In this document: piece by piece, positions 9,964 to 19,427 of the stretch
How positions within the stretch are numbered: the stretch's first letter is position 1
Layout: every line of letters starts with the position of its first letter
Source: Deltaproteobacteria bacterium
GTDB taxonomy: Bacteria; Desulfobacterota; WTBG01; CAIYCZ01; CAIRTM01
Direction: 5' to 3'
Length of the DNA stretch: 64,000 nt
Assembly (NCBI GenBank): GCA_024276465.1
Contig: JAJRXD010000034.1
Coordinates: 45,836-109,835, forward strand
Notes under the pieces: model-generated
What the model was told of the DNA's origin: nothing
Seen by the model: the letters and a program-made list of their open reading frames with translations, nothing else
The model's database searches: none
Translations under genes and position numbers: made by a program

Positions 9964-11169
9964 CTATTCTTTTATAATATGGACACTGCTTCCTTCAAAA
10001 AGTCTTTCAAGTCCTGAGACAACCACATACTGGCCCGGCTTCAGGCTGTCTTTTATTACAATTTTCGAACCTAAAGTATCAATTGGTGTAACAGGAACCT
10101 TATGTGCCCGGCCGCTGTTAACGGTCCATACATGATAACGTCCGTTTCTTTCTGCAACAGCTTCCTGAGGCAGAGAAATTGCATCTGAATATGTGCCTGT
10201 TTTAATGGCAATTCGGGCTGTCATTCCAGGCTTCAGAATAAGGTTATGGTTGTTATACACCACAATTTCAACCGGAAATGACAGGGTAAAATCATCTGCC
10301 TTTGTGCCGACACTGTACACGGTGCCAGAATAGATTTTACCGGGATAGGCATCTGTTTCAACCTCAACCTGCTGCCCCTCTTTTATTTTTGCAATCTCCT
10401 TTTCAGACAGCCCGGCATTTATTTTGACCCTTTCAATGTCTATAACAGTTGCCACCTTTGTTCCACGGGCAACATTTGTCCCGATGTCAACAAAGCGTTC
10501 TGCAAGAATTCCTCTGATAGGACTTGTTATCAGGGATTCACGAAGATCCCTCCTGACAATTTTCAGAGATGCTTTTGCAGAATCAAGCAAAGCATGGTCT
10601 GCTTTTTCCCTTGCCCTGATCAGATCAAATTCAAGCTCTGAAATAATTTTGTTTTTAAAAAGCGCTTTTTTTCTCTCAAACTCCTTTCTGCTGGTTTCCC
10701 TGTTGGCTTCAAGCTGGTGAACGTGGGCTTCAGCCTGTTCAAGAGTGTATCTTAACATTTCATCATCAATTTTAAGTATAGGGGCTCCAATCTCCAGGCA
10801 ATCACCTACTTTTGCACTGATGGATTCAACCTTTCCTGCTGTCTCGGACAAAATAATGGCTTTTTGCCAGGCACGGATAACACCTGATGACCTTATGAAC
10901 TTTGATATGTCCCCTGTTTTTACCGGAAAGACTTCTACAGGAATTATGCTTTCCTCCTTCGCTGAAGCGTCAAGGGACTGAAGCCTTTTTTTTTCTATTA
11001 TTCGCAGTGTAAGTGCTGCGCCAAGGGAAACTATTATAAGCCCGGGAACAAGAATCCACAGAAATATATTTCGCCTGGAACGTTTTTTCCTGGTTGAGCG
11101 CATTTTCTTATGTTTTGCGGATTCAGGCTTCAAACTGTTTTGTTCTTCAGGTTTTGGGAGTATAGGCAT
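9964..11169 (-). CDS. RND efflux periplasmic adaptor (membrane fusion protein)
   Basis: 401-residue HlyD/AcrA-type adaptor bridging the RND pump to an outer-membrane channel. A basic cytoplasmic N terminus (KKMRSTRKKRSRR) is followed by one membrane anchor at about 33-55; there is no lipobox. Then come a split lipoyl/barrel-sandwich domain (VGDCLEIGAPILKIDDEML and ITSPIRGILAERFVDIGTNV) around an alpha-hairpin (about 135-200), and a beta-barrel and membrane-proximal domain. It is the first structural gene after the two-component pair and precedes the pump on the same strand. Confidence 0.93.
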   Translation of the reverse strand: MPILPKPEEQNSLKPESAKHKKMRSTRKKRSRRNIFLWILVPGLIIVSLGAALTLRIIEKKRLQSLDASAKEESIIPVEVFPVKTGDISKFIRSSGVIRAWQKAIILSETAGKVESISAKVGDCLEIGAPILKIDDEMLRYTLEQAEAHVHQLEANRETSRKEFERKKALFKNKIISELEFDLIRAREKADHALLDSAKASLKIVRRDLRESLITSPIRGILAERFVDIGTNVARGTKVATVIDIERVKINAGLSEKEIAKIKEGQQVEVETDAYPGKIYSGTVYSVGTKADDFTLSFPVEIVVYNNHNLILKPGMTARIAIKTGTYSDAISLPQEAVAERNGRYHVWTVNSGRAHKVPVTPIDTLGSKIVIKDSLKPGQYVVVSGLERLFEGSSVHIIKE

Positions 11170-11298
11170 GATTTTTTCAACGACTAAAATGAACTAAAAT
11201 GACAAAAGATTGAAAAATAAAACTCAAATTTTTTCTTTGTGATAAAAATATGTTAAGAAAGAAAAAAAGTAAAGAAAAAAGAGCTTTTTAACAGCCTG

Positions 11299-12687
11299 TT
11301 AAGATGTTACTGGAAGTGTGAATGCAATGCATGTCCCCTCACCAAGCCTGCTTTCTGCGTGTATTTCCCCTCCGTGGACTTCCACAAACCGCTTGGCAAT
11401 AGCAAGCCCAAGGCCTGAGCCACCGGTTGAGCGTGAACGGGATTTGTCGACCCTGTAAAAACGCTCAAATATAAAGGGCAGTTTTTCCTCTGGAATTCCC
11501 GGCCCTGAATCCCTTACCCAGATTTCTGCCATGCTGTCTTTTTGTTTCAGGCCTACTTCAATTGTGCTGCCCCTGGGTGTGTACCGGAGAGCATTCATCA
11601 GGAGGTTTGAAATGACCTGCCCGATCCTTTTAGGATCAATCATTACAGGGGGGATGTTTTCTGCAATATCCTGTTTCAGGATTATGCCCTTTTCCTCTAT
11701 TTGAAGGACAAAAAGAGAAATTGCCTGTAAAATCAGATCCTTTAAAGATGAACGCCTGAATGAGACTTCCACCATATTCTTTTCATAACGGGACAGAGTG
11801 GAAAGATCCCCGATCAGCTGGTCTAAATTTTTTACTTCGTCGCAGATTGCCTTCAGGTGCTGTGTTCGCTCTTTTGGTTCCATCTGTCTGTCAATAAGTA
11901 TTTCAGCATCGGTCAGGATCCTGGCAAGGGGAGAGCGGATTTCATGAGAGATATCCGCGAAAAGTTCCCTTCGCGACCGCCGGTGCTCTTCAAGGCGCCT
12001 GGACATGTTATTGAATGTTTTTGCAAGCTGGCCCACTTCATCATGTGATCTGATTTCAACCTGTGTTCCGAAATGCCCCTTTGCCATTTTTTCTGTTGCT
12101 CTGGTCAGTTCCCTGATGGGTCGTGTCAGATATCGTGATAAAATTACAGTCAGACCCCCAAGGATAATAATAATGATAATTACAGGCAGGCCGTGGGGCA
12201 GAATGCGCCCCTTTGTCAGGGGATAATAGCCCTGAAGAATGAGGGTCTCCCCACCGCTGATTTTCAGGGGAACAGATACTATGGTGGACAGTACCCACCA
12301 TGGATAGACAAGCTGGATATCCCATCCGGTTTGCAGTGTGTTGTCAATAATTTCTTTGGAAAGCAGTTTTGTTTTTTTCAGCCTTTCTTCCATAGAGGCC
12401 GCAATTTCTTTTCCGGTTTTGTCAAAAATTCTCAGGTTGGTTTGTTCTTTTTCATGCATGTCTTTTATGATCTTTTCAAGAGTTACATGAGATGTTTGAA
12501 ACCTGGTGTTTATCTGATCTGCAATCTGATGTGTTTGCTGAATAAGGCTTTTTTTAATTTGAGGATGGATTTTTGTCTTTGGGGCATGCTCAAGGTACAT
12601 GACGGCAATAACAAAGGAGCTTATGATCATGCATGCAAGGATGGTCAAAAAAATTTTCCAGTAAATGCCGATTTTGAACTGACCCAT
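11299..12687 (-). CDS. sensor histidine kinase (CpxA/BaeS type)
   Basis: 462 residues: transmembrane helix at about 10-30, a ~135-residue periplasmic sensor, second helix near 170-190, HAMP (RYLTRPIRELTRATEKM), HisKA with the phospho-acceptor in DISHEIRSP, and a HATPase_c domain with N box NLLMNALRYTP, G1 DSGPGIP, F box FERFYR and G2 GGSGLGLAIA. It begins two bases after the stop of the cognate regulator. Downstream is the RND adaptor, so this pair probably controls the pump in response to an envelope signal (inference from position). Confidence 0.94.
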   Translation of the reverse strand: MGQFKIGIYWKIFLTILACMIISSFVIAVMYLEHAPKTKIHPQIKKSLIQQTHQIADQINTRFQTSHVTLEKIIKDMHEKEQTNLRIFDKTGKEIAASMEERLKKTKLLSKEIIDNTLQTGWDIQLVYPWWVLSTIVSVPLKISGGETLILQGYYPLTKGRILPHGLPVIIIIIILGGLTVILSRYLTRPIRELTRATEKMAKGHFGTQVEIRSHDEVGQLAKTFNNMSRRLEEHRRSRRELFADISHEIRSPLARILTDAEILIDRQMEPKERTQHLKAICDEVKNLDQLIGDLSTLSRYEKNMVEVSFRRSSLKDLILQAISLFVLQIEEKGIILKQDIAENIPPVMIDPKRIGQVISNLLMNALRYTPRGSTIEVGLKQKDSMAEIWVRDSGPGIPEEKLPFIFERFYRVDKSRSRSTGGSGLGLAIAKRFVEVHGGEIHAESRLGEGTCIAFTLPVTS

Positions 12688-12689
12688 AT

Positions 12690-13382
12690 TCAGTTATCCT
12701 CAAATTTATAACCGATTCCCCAGACTGTAACAATGTGCCTGGGGTTTTTAGGGGAGTCCTCGATTTTTTTGCGAAGATGGCTGATGTGTGCATCAATAGA
12801 TCTGTCAAAAGGTTCCAGCTCCCGGTCCCTCAATTCATCGAGAAGCCTGTCCCGGCTGAAAACAATGCCGGGGCGGGAGGCCATCAGCCAAAGAAGGTTA
12901 AATTCCGTGCTGGTCAGGATGATTTTGTTACCCTTTTTAAAAACCTCTCTTCTGGAGTTGTCCACGGTCAGGTCACTGCAGATGATAACGTCTTTTCCAT
13001 GAGAGGAACTGCCCTGAGCTGACGATGGCCTTCTGAGCCGGGCTTTGATTCGGGCAACAAGCTCGCGAAGGCTGAAAGGCTTGGTAAGGTAATCATCTGC
13101 ACCGACCTCAAGCCCTGATACAACGTCAGATTCTTCACCGCGGGCAGTAAGCATTACAATCGGGACGGAGCTTGCCTTTCTGATTTCTCTGCAAATCTCA
13201 AGACCATCAATTTCAGGCATCATCAAATCAAGAATTATGAGGTCGGGCTGAAAGGATTCAACCTGTTTCAGACCTTCCCTGCCGTTGAGAGCAGATTCTG
13301 TCCGGTAGCCGAAGTCTTTAAGGTATGTCTCAACATTTTCGACCAGGTGTGCGTCATCATCTATAATTAAAATTTTCTGCAT
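12690..13382 (-). CDS. OmpR-family response regulator
   Basis: 230 residues: receiver domain (1-118) with acidic pocket DDD at 8-10, phospho-accepting Asp52 (LIILDLMMPE), the conserved Thr in MLTARG and Lys in LTKPF, then a winged-helix DNA-binding domain (130-228) with the DRLLDELRD and RSIDAHISHLRKKI segments of the OmpR/PhoB class. First gene of the minus-strand cluster with kinase, adaptor, pump and acyltransferase. Confidence 0.95.
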   Translation of the reverse strand: MQKILIIDDDAHLVENVETYLKDFGYRTESALNGREGLKQVESFQPDLIILDLMMPEIDGLEICREIRKASSVPIVMLTARGEESDVVSGLEVGADDYLTKPFSLRELVARIKARLRRPSSAQGSSSHGKDVIICSDLTVDNSRREVFKKGNKIILTSTEFNLLWLMASRPGIVFSRDRLLDELRDRELEPFDRSIDAHISHLRKKIEDSPKNPRHIVTVWGIGYKFEDN

Positions 13383-13491
13383 GATAGAATCCTGCCATAT
13401 TTTTTTACATTAACCTTAATAATATTATCCGGATGAAAAAACTTCAAGGAATATATGCAATTTAATATATTTTCCTGGATGTAAAGTTTGT

Positions 13492-13618
13492 GAAACTGTG
13501 TCGCAATTATGAATGAGGAGGGTAGCTGTCCTGCTTAGGGGGCGTAACATATTGAAATTATGTGCCAAAGGCGCAAACTGAAGTTTGCGGCTACCAAAAG
13601 CCTGTTACGACACAGTTT
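13492..13618. repeat. palindromic MITE-like element
   Basis: Terminal inverted repeats GAAACTGTGTCGCAA at 13492 and the complement TTACGACACAGTTTC ending at 13618, with a second nested inverted pair (GGTAGC near 13521, GCTACC near 13590). About 127 bp without coding capacity. It lies in the 594-base gap between the divergent response regulator and Mur-ligase genes, which otherwise holds only two further short palindromes. Confidence 0.6.
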
Positions 13619-13665
13619 CTGCACGGGTATGACAGTTTGAGTCCGTGCTGACAAACAGTACTGTC

Positions 13666-13685
13666 ATTCCCGTGAAAACGGGAAT
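13666..13685. repeat. short perfect palindrome (ATTCCCGT/ACGGGAAT)
   Basis: An 8-bp perfect inverted repeat around GAAA (13666-13685), preceded by GTC. This is the core of the dispersed 'GTCATTCCCG' palindromes seen in many proteobacterial genomes. No poly-T tail follows, so it is not read as a terminator. A second hairpin GCACGG/CCGTGC lies just upstream (13621-13648). Confidence 0.55.
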
Positions 13686-13839
13686 CTGTTTGTTAAATTT
13701 ATAATCTTTTCCTGTTGCGGTTCCGTGGGAGTTTTGTTACAAATTCCCCTGTAGAGGTTTAAATTTTTAAAGGGAATTTCTTTGAAAATTGTGCATGGAC
13801 AAAATAGTATTGTGTCAAGTCTGTGACGACTCAGCAAAG

Positions 13840-13920
13840 CATGTCATTGCGAGGCCGCAGGCCGTGGCAATCTTTTTGACAAATAGTACAAGATTGCTTC
13901 GCTATGCCCGCAATGACATG
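13840..13920. repeat. TGTCATTGCGAGG-family palindrome, copy 2
   Basis: CATGTCATTGCG at 13840 matches CGCAATGACATG ending at 13920; the interior contains GGCAATCTTTTTGACA and AGATTGCTTCGC, shared with the copy at 55034. It ends 56 bases upstream of the Mur-ligase start and so lies within its likely promoter region. Confidence 0.7.
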
Positions 13921-13976
13921 TGACTTTTTACTGATGACAGGACAATGCTGAATTTATCTGAAAAAAGACAGAATCC

Positions 13977-15335
13977 GTGAAGAAATACTATTTTACAGGA
14001 ATCGGGGGGAGCGGGATGAGCTCTCTTGCGCAGATACTTCATCAGCGTGGAAACTGGGTGGGAGGATCTGACCGCAATTTTGACCAAAAGAAAAACAGGG
14101 TTTTTTTTAACAAATTACAAAAACAGGGAATTTTTTTGTTCCCGCAGAATGAAACTTCAATTTCAGAAGATATTGACTTTATGGTTGTGTCATCTGCAAT
14201 TGAAAAAAACAACACAGAGACAGTAAAGGCCAGATCATTAAATATCCCTGTGATCCACAGAGCCGGGCTTCTTGCAGAGCTTTTCAATATGTCTTTCGGA
14301 ATCGGCATAGCAGGCACAAGCGGTAAAAGCACGGTTACCGGTATGGTTGCCTCAATACTTGATGCAGCAGGAAAGGACCCTACAGTCATTAACGGGGGTG
14401 TGATAAAGCATTATGTGTCAGGCAGTATTATTGGTAATGCTAAAAAGGGAAGCTCTGATCTGCTGGTTTCAGAAGTTGATGAAAGTGACGGAAGCATCAC
14501 AAAATTTTTTCCTGAAATCGGTGTAATTACCAATATATCCAAAGATCATAAGGAAACAGATGAACTGAGGGATCTGTTTCAAACCTTTTCTTCAAATACC
14601 TCGAAACATTTTATTATGAATGGTGACTGCCCTGAGTCAGGAAAAATCGGGTTACAGAATGCAGTAACATTTGGTTTGAACAAAACGAACTGTTTTTCAG
14701 CGAAAAAGATTGAAAGTTGCGGAAACGAAACACGGTTTCAGGTTGAGGAAACTTCTTTTATCATAAATGTCCCGGGAACTCATAATGTTTACAATGCGCT
14801 GGCATCTATTGCTGTTGGCAGGGCACTTGATGTTCCAATGGAAACAGTAAAAAAGGGTCTTGTGCTTTTCAGGGGAATAAAAAGGCGGCTTGATATTGTG
14901 GGTCAGAAAAACAGCATAATCGTAATTGATGATTTTGCTCACAATCCGGATAAGATTACTGCATCCATATCCACTCTTAAACAGATGGGCAAAAGGGTTT
15001 TTGTGGTTTTTCAGCCTCACGGTTATGGGCCCACAAGGTTTCTGCTGAAGGAGCTTGCCCGTGCATTCAACAGTGCTCTCAGCTTGCCGGATTTTCTGAT
15101 CTGTCTTGATATTTATGATGCAGGGGGAACAGCAGACAGAAACATCTCTTCAATGGACCTGCTTAGCAGAGTGAATGTGCCGGGTGCCTTATATGTTAAG
15201 GACAGGAAAGAGGCTGTAATGGCCGTAAAAAAGAGGGTTCAGCCCGGTGATGTCATTGCTGTTATGGGCGCAAGGGATGATACTTTGAGTGATTTTGCGG
15301 GAAAATTGTTTAGAGAAATTACCAAAACTGATTAG
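13977..15335 (+). CDS. Mur ligase family protein (MurC/Mpl-like)
   Basis: 452 residues with the complete three-domain Mur-ligase plan: N-terminal UDP-binding Rossmann fold (FTGIGGSGMSSLAQIL), central ATPase domain with the P-loop GIAGTSGKSTV, the SEVDESDGS and NISKDHKE segments, and a C-terminal domain with FRGIKRRLDIVG and DDFAHNPDKI. The family joins an amino acid or peptide to UDP-N-acetylmuramate. The P-loop reads GTSGKST where MurC/Mpl usually have GTHGKTT, and the gene stands alone rather than in a dcw cluster, so a specialised or Mpl-like recycling role is more likely than essential MurC. Start is GTG at 13977. Confidence 0.85.
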   Translation: MKKYYFTGIGGSGMSSLAQILHQRGNWVGGSDRNFDQKKNRVFFNKLQKQGIFLFPQNETSISEDIDFMVVSSAIEKNNTETVKARSLNIPVIHRAGLLAELFNMSFGIGIAGTSGKSTVTGMVASILDAAGKDPTVINGGVIKHYVSGSIIGNAKKGSSDLLVSEVDESDGSITKFFPEIGVITNISKDHKETDELRDLFQTFSSNTSKHFIMNGDCPESGKIGLQNAVTFGLNKTNCFSAKKIESCGNETRFQVEETSFIINVPGTHNVYNALASIAVGRALDVPMETVKKGLVLFRGIKRRLDIVGQKNSIIVIDDFAHNPDKITASISTLKQMGKRVFVVFQPHGYGPTRFLLKELARAFNSALSLPDFLICLDIYDAGGTADRNISSMDLLSRVNVPGALYVKDRKEAVMAVKKRVQPGDVIAVMGARDDTLSDFAGKLFREITKTD

Positions 15336-15346
15336 GGTTTACCTTT

Positions 15347-15844
15347 TTACGAATTCAGATCAATTACCTCTACATCCATTTTTAACAGATCAAGAACAGC
15401 TATGGTTGACCTTCCTTTGAGCCATCCTCCTGCTTCCCCCGGATTTATGACAAGAGGATGCCCCTGCCTGATATCCACTTCATGGGTGTGGCCATATATT
15501 ATAATATCAATACCACCGGATTTTACGGTTTCTTCAAGGCACCCCTCCTCGTGCATTATGAGAAACCGCTTTCCGTTGTGCTGGAATGTTCTGGGTCCGG
15601 GCAGAAGGTTGCCCAGGCTTTTAAATGCCCTGTCAAGGCCGATCCTTTCACCGTCATTATTCCCAAAAACCATTTCCATGGGGCAGTTTAACCTGCTGAA
15701 ATCAAGGACAGTAAATGGTGCGATAAAATCCCCTGCATGAATGACAAGCCCGGTTTTTCTGGTGTTGAAAATTTCAACTGCTTTTACAATATTTTTTCTG
15801 TTGTCGTGGGTGTCAGAAATGATGCCTATTATGTTTTTTTTCAT
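15347..15844 (-). CDS. YfcE/MJ0936-type phosphodiesterase
   Basis: 165-residue calcineurin-like metallophosphoesterase. Dinuclear metal motifs are all present: SDTHDN, HAGDF, GNNDG, MHEEG and YGHTHEVD. This compact single-domain class hydrolyses phosphodiesters in vitro and its cellular substrate is generally unknown. Convergent with the Mur-ligase gene, with only 11 bases between stops. Confidence 0.88.
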   Translation of the reverse strand: MKKNIIGIISDTHDNRKNIVKAVEIFNTRKTGLVIHAGDFIAPFTVLDFSRLNCPMEMVFGNNDGERIGLDRAFKSLGNLLPGPRTFQHNGKRFLIMHEEGCLEETVKSGGIDIIIYGHTHEVDIRQGHPLVINPGEAGGWLKGRSTIAVLDLLKMDVEVIDLNS

Positions 15845-15936
15845 GATTGAACTTTTTAAACCACGGGTTTCAGCTGTGCGGTCCGAACAGCTTTGAGCAA
15901 TTCAGGGAGAAAGAAATAAATAAGACGCAAGCGCCC

Positions 15937-16068
15937 CATACTTTTCTTTGCTGGCCAAAGAAAAGTATGCAAAAGAAAAGCCACCCTTTGTCCGGGCCTG
16001 CGGCTACCCTCGCAAGGGGATTTTCAGCGGCGGCGTCACAAACTCGCTGCGCTCAAACATGTGACGCC
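15937..16068. repeat. two strong inverted repeats in a non-coding stretch
   Basis: In the 334-base gap 15845-16178 there is a perfect 14-bp hairpin (CATACTTTTCTTTG, loop CTGGC, complement at 15956-15969), and 60 bases later a 9-bp pair GGCGTCACA / TGTGACGCC (16032-16040, 16060-16068). Sequence of this type is dispersed in proteobacterial genomes. I see no credible gene in the gap. Confidence 0.65.
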
Positions 16069-16178
16069 TTGTACCTGCAGAAAACCACCCGTACTCGACA
16101 CAGACAAAATGGGATAAAAGACCCCGTAGCAATCAAGCTGTTCACAAACTTTTTTAGCGTGAATAATTTGGGTCAATT

Positions 16179-16418
16179 TTATCTCCTGCAGCATCCTGTA
16201 TCACAGCCAGAACTGTAGCATTGTTCTTCTCCACCCCCACAGCATGCTTTGCTGGTATCAGGAAAAGAATTTGAAGGGATAGATGTAACAGATAACATCT
16301 TTTCCAGGTTTTTGCTTCCACATGACCTGCAGGCAAGTGTTTTGCCGGTATCTCCCATTTTTGAAAGAAACTCGTTAACAGTGCTGCACTGTTTGCATCT
16401 GAACTCATATATGGGCAT
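16179..16418 (-). CDS. FmdB-family zinc-ribbon protein
   Basis: 79 residues starting MPIYEFRCKQC, the hallmark of the FmdB/regulatory CxxC family. Two CxxC knuckles (CKQC, CRSC) form a zinc ribbon; the C-terminal tail is Cys/Gly rich (CCGGGEEQCY…CDTGCC), unusual in amount and possibly a second metal site. The molecular role of the family is unclear; originally linked to formamidase regulation. Confidence 0.8.
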   Translation of the reverse strand: MPIYEFRCKQCSTVNEFLSKMGDTGKTLACRSCGSKNLEKMLSVTSIPSNSFPDTSKACCGGGEEQCYSSGCDTGCCRR

Positions 16419-16466
16419 TGGTTTTACCTCCTGAGAAATAATTAACTACAAATATGACAGGCTCTC

Positions 16467-17753
16467 TTAGTGAGAAAAATGTTCTTCCAGTGAACGCAGC
16501 AGATTATAGAAATCTCCCCGTTTATCAATGTTGCGATTTCTGACCCTGAGAGTTTCAGGGTCTATAAGCTTGCCGAAAGGTATGCCATCAATTTCAAGGT
16601 TGTCACGGACTGTTACCATTTCACCAAACCGACCCTGTTCGCAAAGACGATATGCGCCCACCCCAAGCTGTGATGTCAAAAGAGCATCATAAAGGGATGC
16701 TGGATTTTGTCTGGTTTCATAACCTGCAATCTGGGATTTGAAACTTTTTCCCCTTCCTGTTTTTTCACTGTACAGACGTTCCAGCTCTTTTACCAGCTTT
16801 TCCCCTATTTTTGCTTCAGACATTTTAAGGTTGCCGTGCCTGTCTTTATCCATTTTTTCCTTTTCCTCTTCAGACAGTTTGTCAGCCAGTCCCTCTGCTA
16901 TACAGAAAAGGCCATATCCTTTGTCGTCTGCTTCACGCCTGATAACAATATTGAGGAGGTCACTGGCAGCCTCCTCAATATTGAAGGGTTTGTTGCCTTC
17001 ATAGTCTTCAGGTATAATGGCTTTTGTGCCTCTGGCATAGATGCTTGCTGCAGCAGTGTACCACCCGGCCTTTCGGCCCATTAATTCCACAACATGATAA
17101 CAGTTAGTTGCTTTTGCATCATCATACAGACCGCGCACCACACGGCCGGCTCCTTCTGCCGCGGTAAAATAACCAAAAGTCCATGGTATCCCGTAATAAT
17201 CATTGTCAATTGTTTTAGGAACATGAATAACAGCCCCCTGAAAAAGCTGCTCATGATTTTCAATCAGCCTTCTTCTGGAAATTTCACAAAGATAATTTGC
17301 TGTCTTAAGGGTGTCATCCCCCCCAATGGAAATAAGGACCCCAACTTCCAACTGTTCAAACATGTCAAGGATATGGTCCAGCCTTTTGGTCTTCTGGGGA
17401 TCATTTAAATCATAAATGTTTTTGATATCTTTCCCAGGGTTGGCTCTTGATGTTCTCAGAATAAAACTGTTCATATCTATGGCCTGGGAAATTACACTTC
17501 TGGTTATTTCTATATAATGTCTGTTTACCCCAATGTCTTCAGGGGCAACTTCCTGTATAAACTCATATCCATTTAAAAAGCCGATTACAGGAACCCCAAT
17601 GTCAAGAAACTGTTTGGCCCCTCCTGCAAGTACCCTGTTGCCGCCAGGAGCTGGTCCACCTGAATGGAGAATTGCTGCCTTAAGTTTCAAGGCTTTCAGC
17701 CTTGCAATTGAAGGTGTTATCCCTTCTTTATGTATAATGGGAATACGTGTCAC
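16467..17753 (-). CDS. pfp: pyrophosphate-type 6-phosphofructokinase
   Basis: Interconverts fructose-6-phosphate and fructose-1,6-bisphosphate in glycolysis or gluconeogenesis. 428 residues. The phosphoryl-donor loop reads SIGGDDTLK, and the catalytic segment VPKTIDNDYYG has Lys after Pro; both GGDD and PKTIDND are the established marks of PPi-dependent rather than ATP-dependent enzymes (GGDG, PGTIDND). MGRKAGW is also conserved. Start is GTG at 17753 with an AAGGAGG site. A reversible PPi enzyme fits an energy-limited anaerobe. Confidence 0.93.
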   Translation of the reverse strand: MTRIPIIHKEGITPSIARLKALKLKAAILHSGGPAPGGNRVLAGGAKQFLDIGVPVIGFLNGYEFIQEVAPEDIGVNRHYIEITRSVISQAIDMNSFILRTSRANPGKDIKNIYDLNDPQKTKRLDHILDMFEQLEVGVLISIGGDDTLKTANYLCEISRRRLIENHEQLFQGAVIHVPKTIDNDYYGIPWTFGYFTAAEGAGRVVRGLYDDAKATNCYHVVELMGRKAGWYTAAASIYARGTKAIIPEDYEGNKPFNIEEAASDLLNIVIRREADDKGYGLFCIAEGLADKLSEEEKEKMDKDRHGNLKMSEAKIGEKLVKELERLYSEKTGRGKSFKSQIAGYETRQNPASLYDALLTSQLGVGAYRLCEQGRFGEMVTVRDNLEIDGIPFGKLIDPETLRVRNRNIDKRGDFYNLLRSLEEHFSH

Positions 17754-17859
17754 ACTTTGTCCTCCTTTTTAATTTGCATGTTTTTATAATTTTTCCATTA
17801 TAAAAACCTTTTTCATAAAGTCCACTTTAATTTTCAGATTAAGCCCCTGTATTTTTTTC

Positions 17860-17887
17860 TTGACGAGTCCCAGTTTTTTTGTATATA
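17860..17887 (+). promoter_or_regulatory. candidate sigma-70 promoter of the complex I operon
   Basis: TTGACG at 17860-17865 and TATATA at 17882-17887, spacer 16 (or TATAGT at 17884 with spacer 18). It points towards nuoA, whose start is 163 bases downstream. The 297-base gap between pfp and nuoA contains no gene. Confidence 0.5.
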
Positions 17888-18050
17888 GTAAGTACATTTA
17901 TTTCAGGGTTGTTTTGTGCCCTGTGACTACAAACTGTATTTTCAGTATCCGGAAAGTATTTGTAAAAAGAGAAACTGACTTTTCGGTGTTTTTTTAATCT
18001 CCGCTTCAATACTTTTGTTACTGCCTTTTTGTCCGGATAAGGAGAAAGAA

Positions 18051-18407
18051 TTGCTGACTAATTATATCCCCGTGCTGGTCATGATACTGGTGGGAGTCGC
18101 CTTCGGTGTTTTTTCAGTGGTGGTTTCCAGTAATCTTGGCCCCCTCCGTCGCTTTAAAGTAAAAAAAGAACCCTATGAGTGTGGCATGAAAACCCAGGGG
18201 GCTACCTACGTACAAACCCCGATTAAGTATTACGTGGTTGCACTTCTTTTTCTTGTTTTTGACCTTGAATGCGTTTTCATGTATCCCTGGGCAGTTCATT
18301 ATAAAAAACTGGGGCTTTTTGGCTTTGTCGAGATGATGGTTTTTATTGCAATTCTCTTTGTCTGTTATCTGTATGTCTGGAAAAAGGGCGCTTTGGAATG
18401 GGAATAG
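18051..18407 (+). CDS. nuoA: complex I subunit A
   Basis: Membrane subunit near the quinone chamber, about 118 residues with three helices. The TTG at 18051 is preferred to the earlier TTG at 18015 because AAGGAG sits six bases before it. The family signature [11 protein letters not shown] (YECG…P loop, with the quinone-site Cys) and the acidic helix [12 protein letters not shown] are clear. Overlaps nuoB by 10 bases. Confidence 0.95.
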   Translation: MLTNYIPVLVMILVGVAFGVFSVVVSSNLGPLRRFKVKKEPYECGMKTQGATYVQTPIKYYVVALLFLVFDLECVFMYPWAVHYKKLGLFGFVEMMVFIAILFVCYLYVWKKGALEWE

Positions 18408-18892
18408 AAAAGTATCTTAAAGGCGAAAACATTCTTGTTACAAACCTGACTGATTTGATTAACTGGGGCCGAAGCAATTCAGTATGGCCCTGCACTTTTG
18501 GTCTGGCCTGCTGTGCACTGGAGATGATGGCCACCAGTCTGGCAAGTTATGATATTGCACGGTTTGGCTCTGAAGTTTTCCGCCCGTCACCACGCCAGTC
18601 CGATCTGATGATAGTTGCCGGTACTTTGACCAAAAAAATGTCTGTTATGGTCAAACGAATCTATGAACAGATGGCAGATCCAAAGTGGGTTATTGCCATG
18701 GGCGCATGCGCTTCCAGCGGAGGTATATTTCAAAGCTATTCTGTGGTCCAGGGTGTTGATCAGATTATTCCGGTTGATGTCTATGTGCCCGGATGCCCGC
18801 CGCGGCCGGAAGCCCTGCTGGCAGGGTTGATGAAACTCCAGGCAAAGATCAGGACAGAGAAACTGGATTGCCGTCCTGATGTTGAAGAATAG
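18398..18892 (+). CDS. nuoB: complex I subunit B (N2 cluster)
   Basis: Peripheral-arm subunit carrying the terminal [4Fe-4S] cluster N2 that reduces quinone. 164 residues; the four ligands are in [10 protein letters not shown] (tandem Cys), GACASSGG and VPGCPPRPE. Begins inside the nuoA 3' end. Start ATG 18398 yields [15 protein letters not shown]. Confidence 0.97.
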   Translation: MGIEKYLKGENILVTNLTDLINWGRSNSVWPCTFGLACCALEMMATSLASYDIARFGSEVFRPSPRQSDLMIVAGTLTKKMSVMVKRIYEQMADPKWVIAMGACASSGGIFQSYSVVQGVDQIIPVDVYVPGCPPRPEALLAGLMKLQAKIRTEKLDCRPDVEE

Positions 18893-18911
18893 TTGAGGTT
18901 AGGTAGTACTC

Positions 18912-19409
18912 ATGGAAAATGCAGAAGTTTTGGACAGGATCAAAAAGAATTTTCCCGGAGCTGTTGTGGAAGAGAGCAGATTTCGGGGGGAAAGCTGGAT
19001 AACTGTCACAAAAAACCACTTTTTGGAGCTGATGAAGTTTCTTCACGATGATGATCTGCTTCGATTTGATCTGCTTTTAGATATTGCTGGAACAGATTAT
19101 ACACCTGGTAGTCCCCGCTTTGAGCTTGTCTACATTCTTTTTTCAATGGAAGATTCACGCCGGATTATTATTAAACTCAAAGTAAACGAGGGGGAAGATA
19201 TTCCCTCTGTTACCCATATCTGGAAGGCTGCTGACTGGCCGGAAAGAGAGGTGTTTGATCTTTTAGGGATTAGCTTTTCAGGACATCCGGACCTGCGCCG
19301 TATCCTGACGTGGGATAATTTTGAGGGACATCCGTTGCGCAAAGACTATCCTTTGTTAGGGAAGGATTTTGATGAAAAGTTCGATCCGGACACCATTGAA
19401 ATAGTATAA
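18912..19409 (+). CDS. nuoC: complex I subunit C (30 kDa)
   Basis: 165 residues with the respiratory-chain 30-kDa signature: HIWKAADWPEREVFDLLGISFSGHPDLRRIL and the C-terminal GHPLRKDYPL. Separate from NuoD, unlike the fused NuoCD of enterobacteria. Soluble connecting subunit of the hydrogenase-like module. Confidence 0.96.
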   Translation: MENAEVLDRIKKNFPGAVVEESRFRGESWITVTKNHFLELMKFLHDDDLLRFDLLLDIAGTDYTPGSPRFELVYILFSMEDSRRIIIKLKVNEGEDIPSVTHIWKAADWPEREVFDLLGISFSGHPDLRRILTWDNFEGHPLRKDYPLLGKDFDEKFDPDTIEIV

Positions 19410-19427
19410 AACCGAGGTAATAAATTA

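Noticed and set aside
13977..15335. Calling this gene murC
   Set aside because: The P-loop differs (GTSGKST) and it is away from any cell-division cluster; MurC or Mpl identity needs phylogeny.
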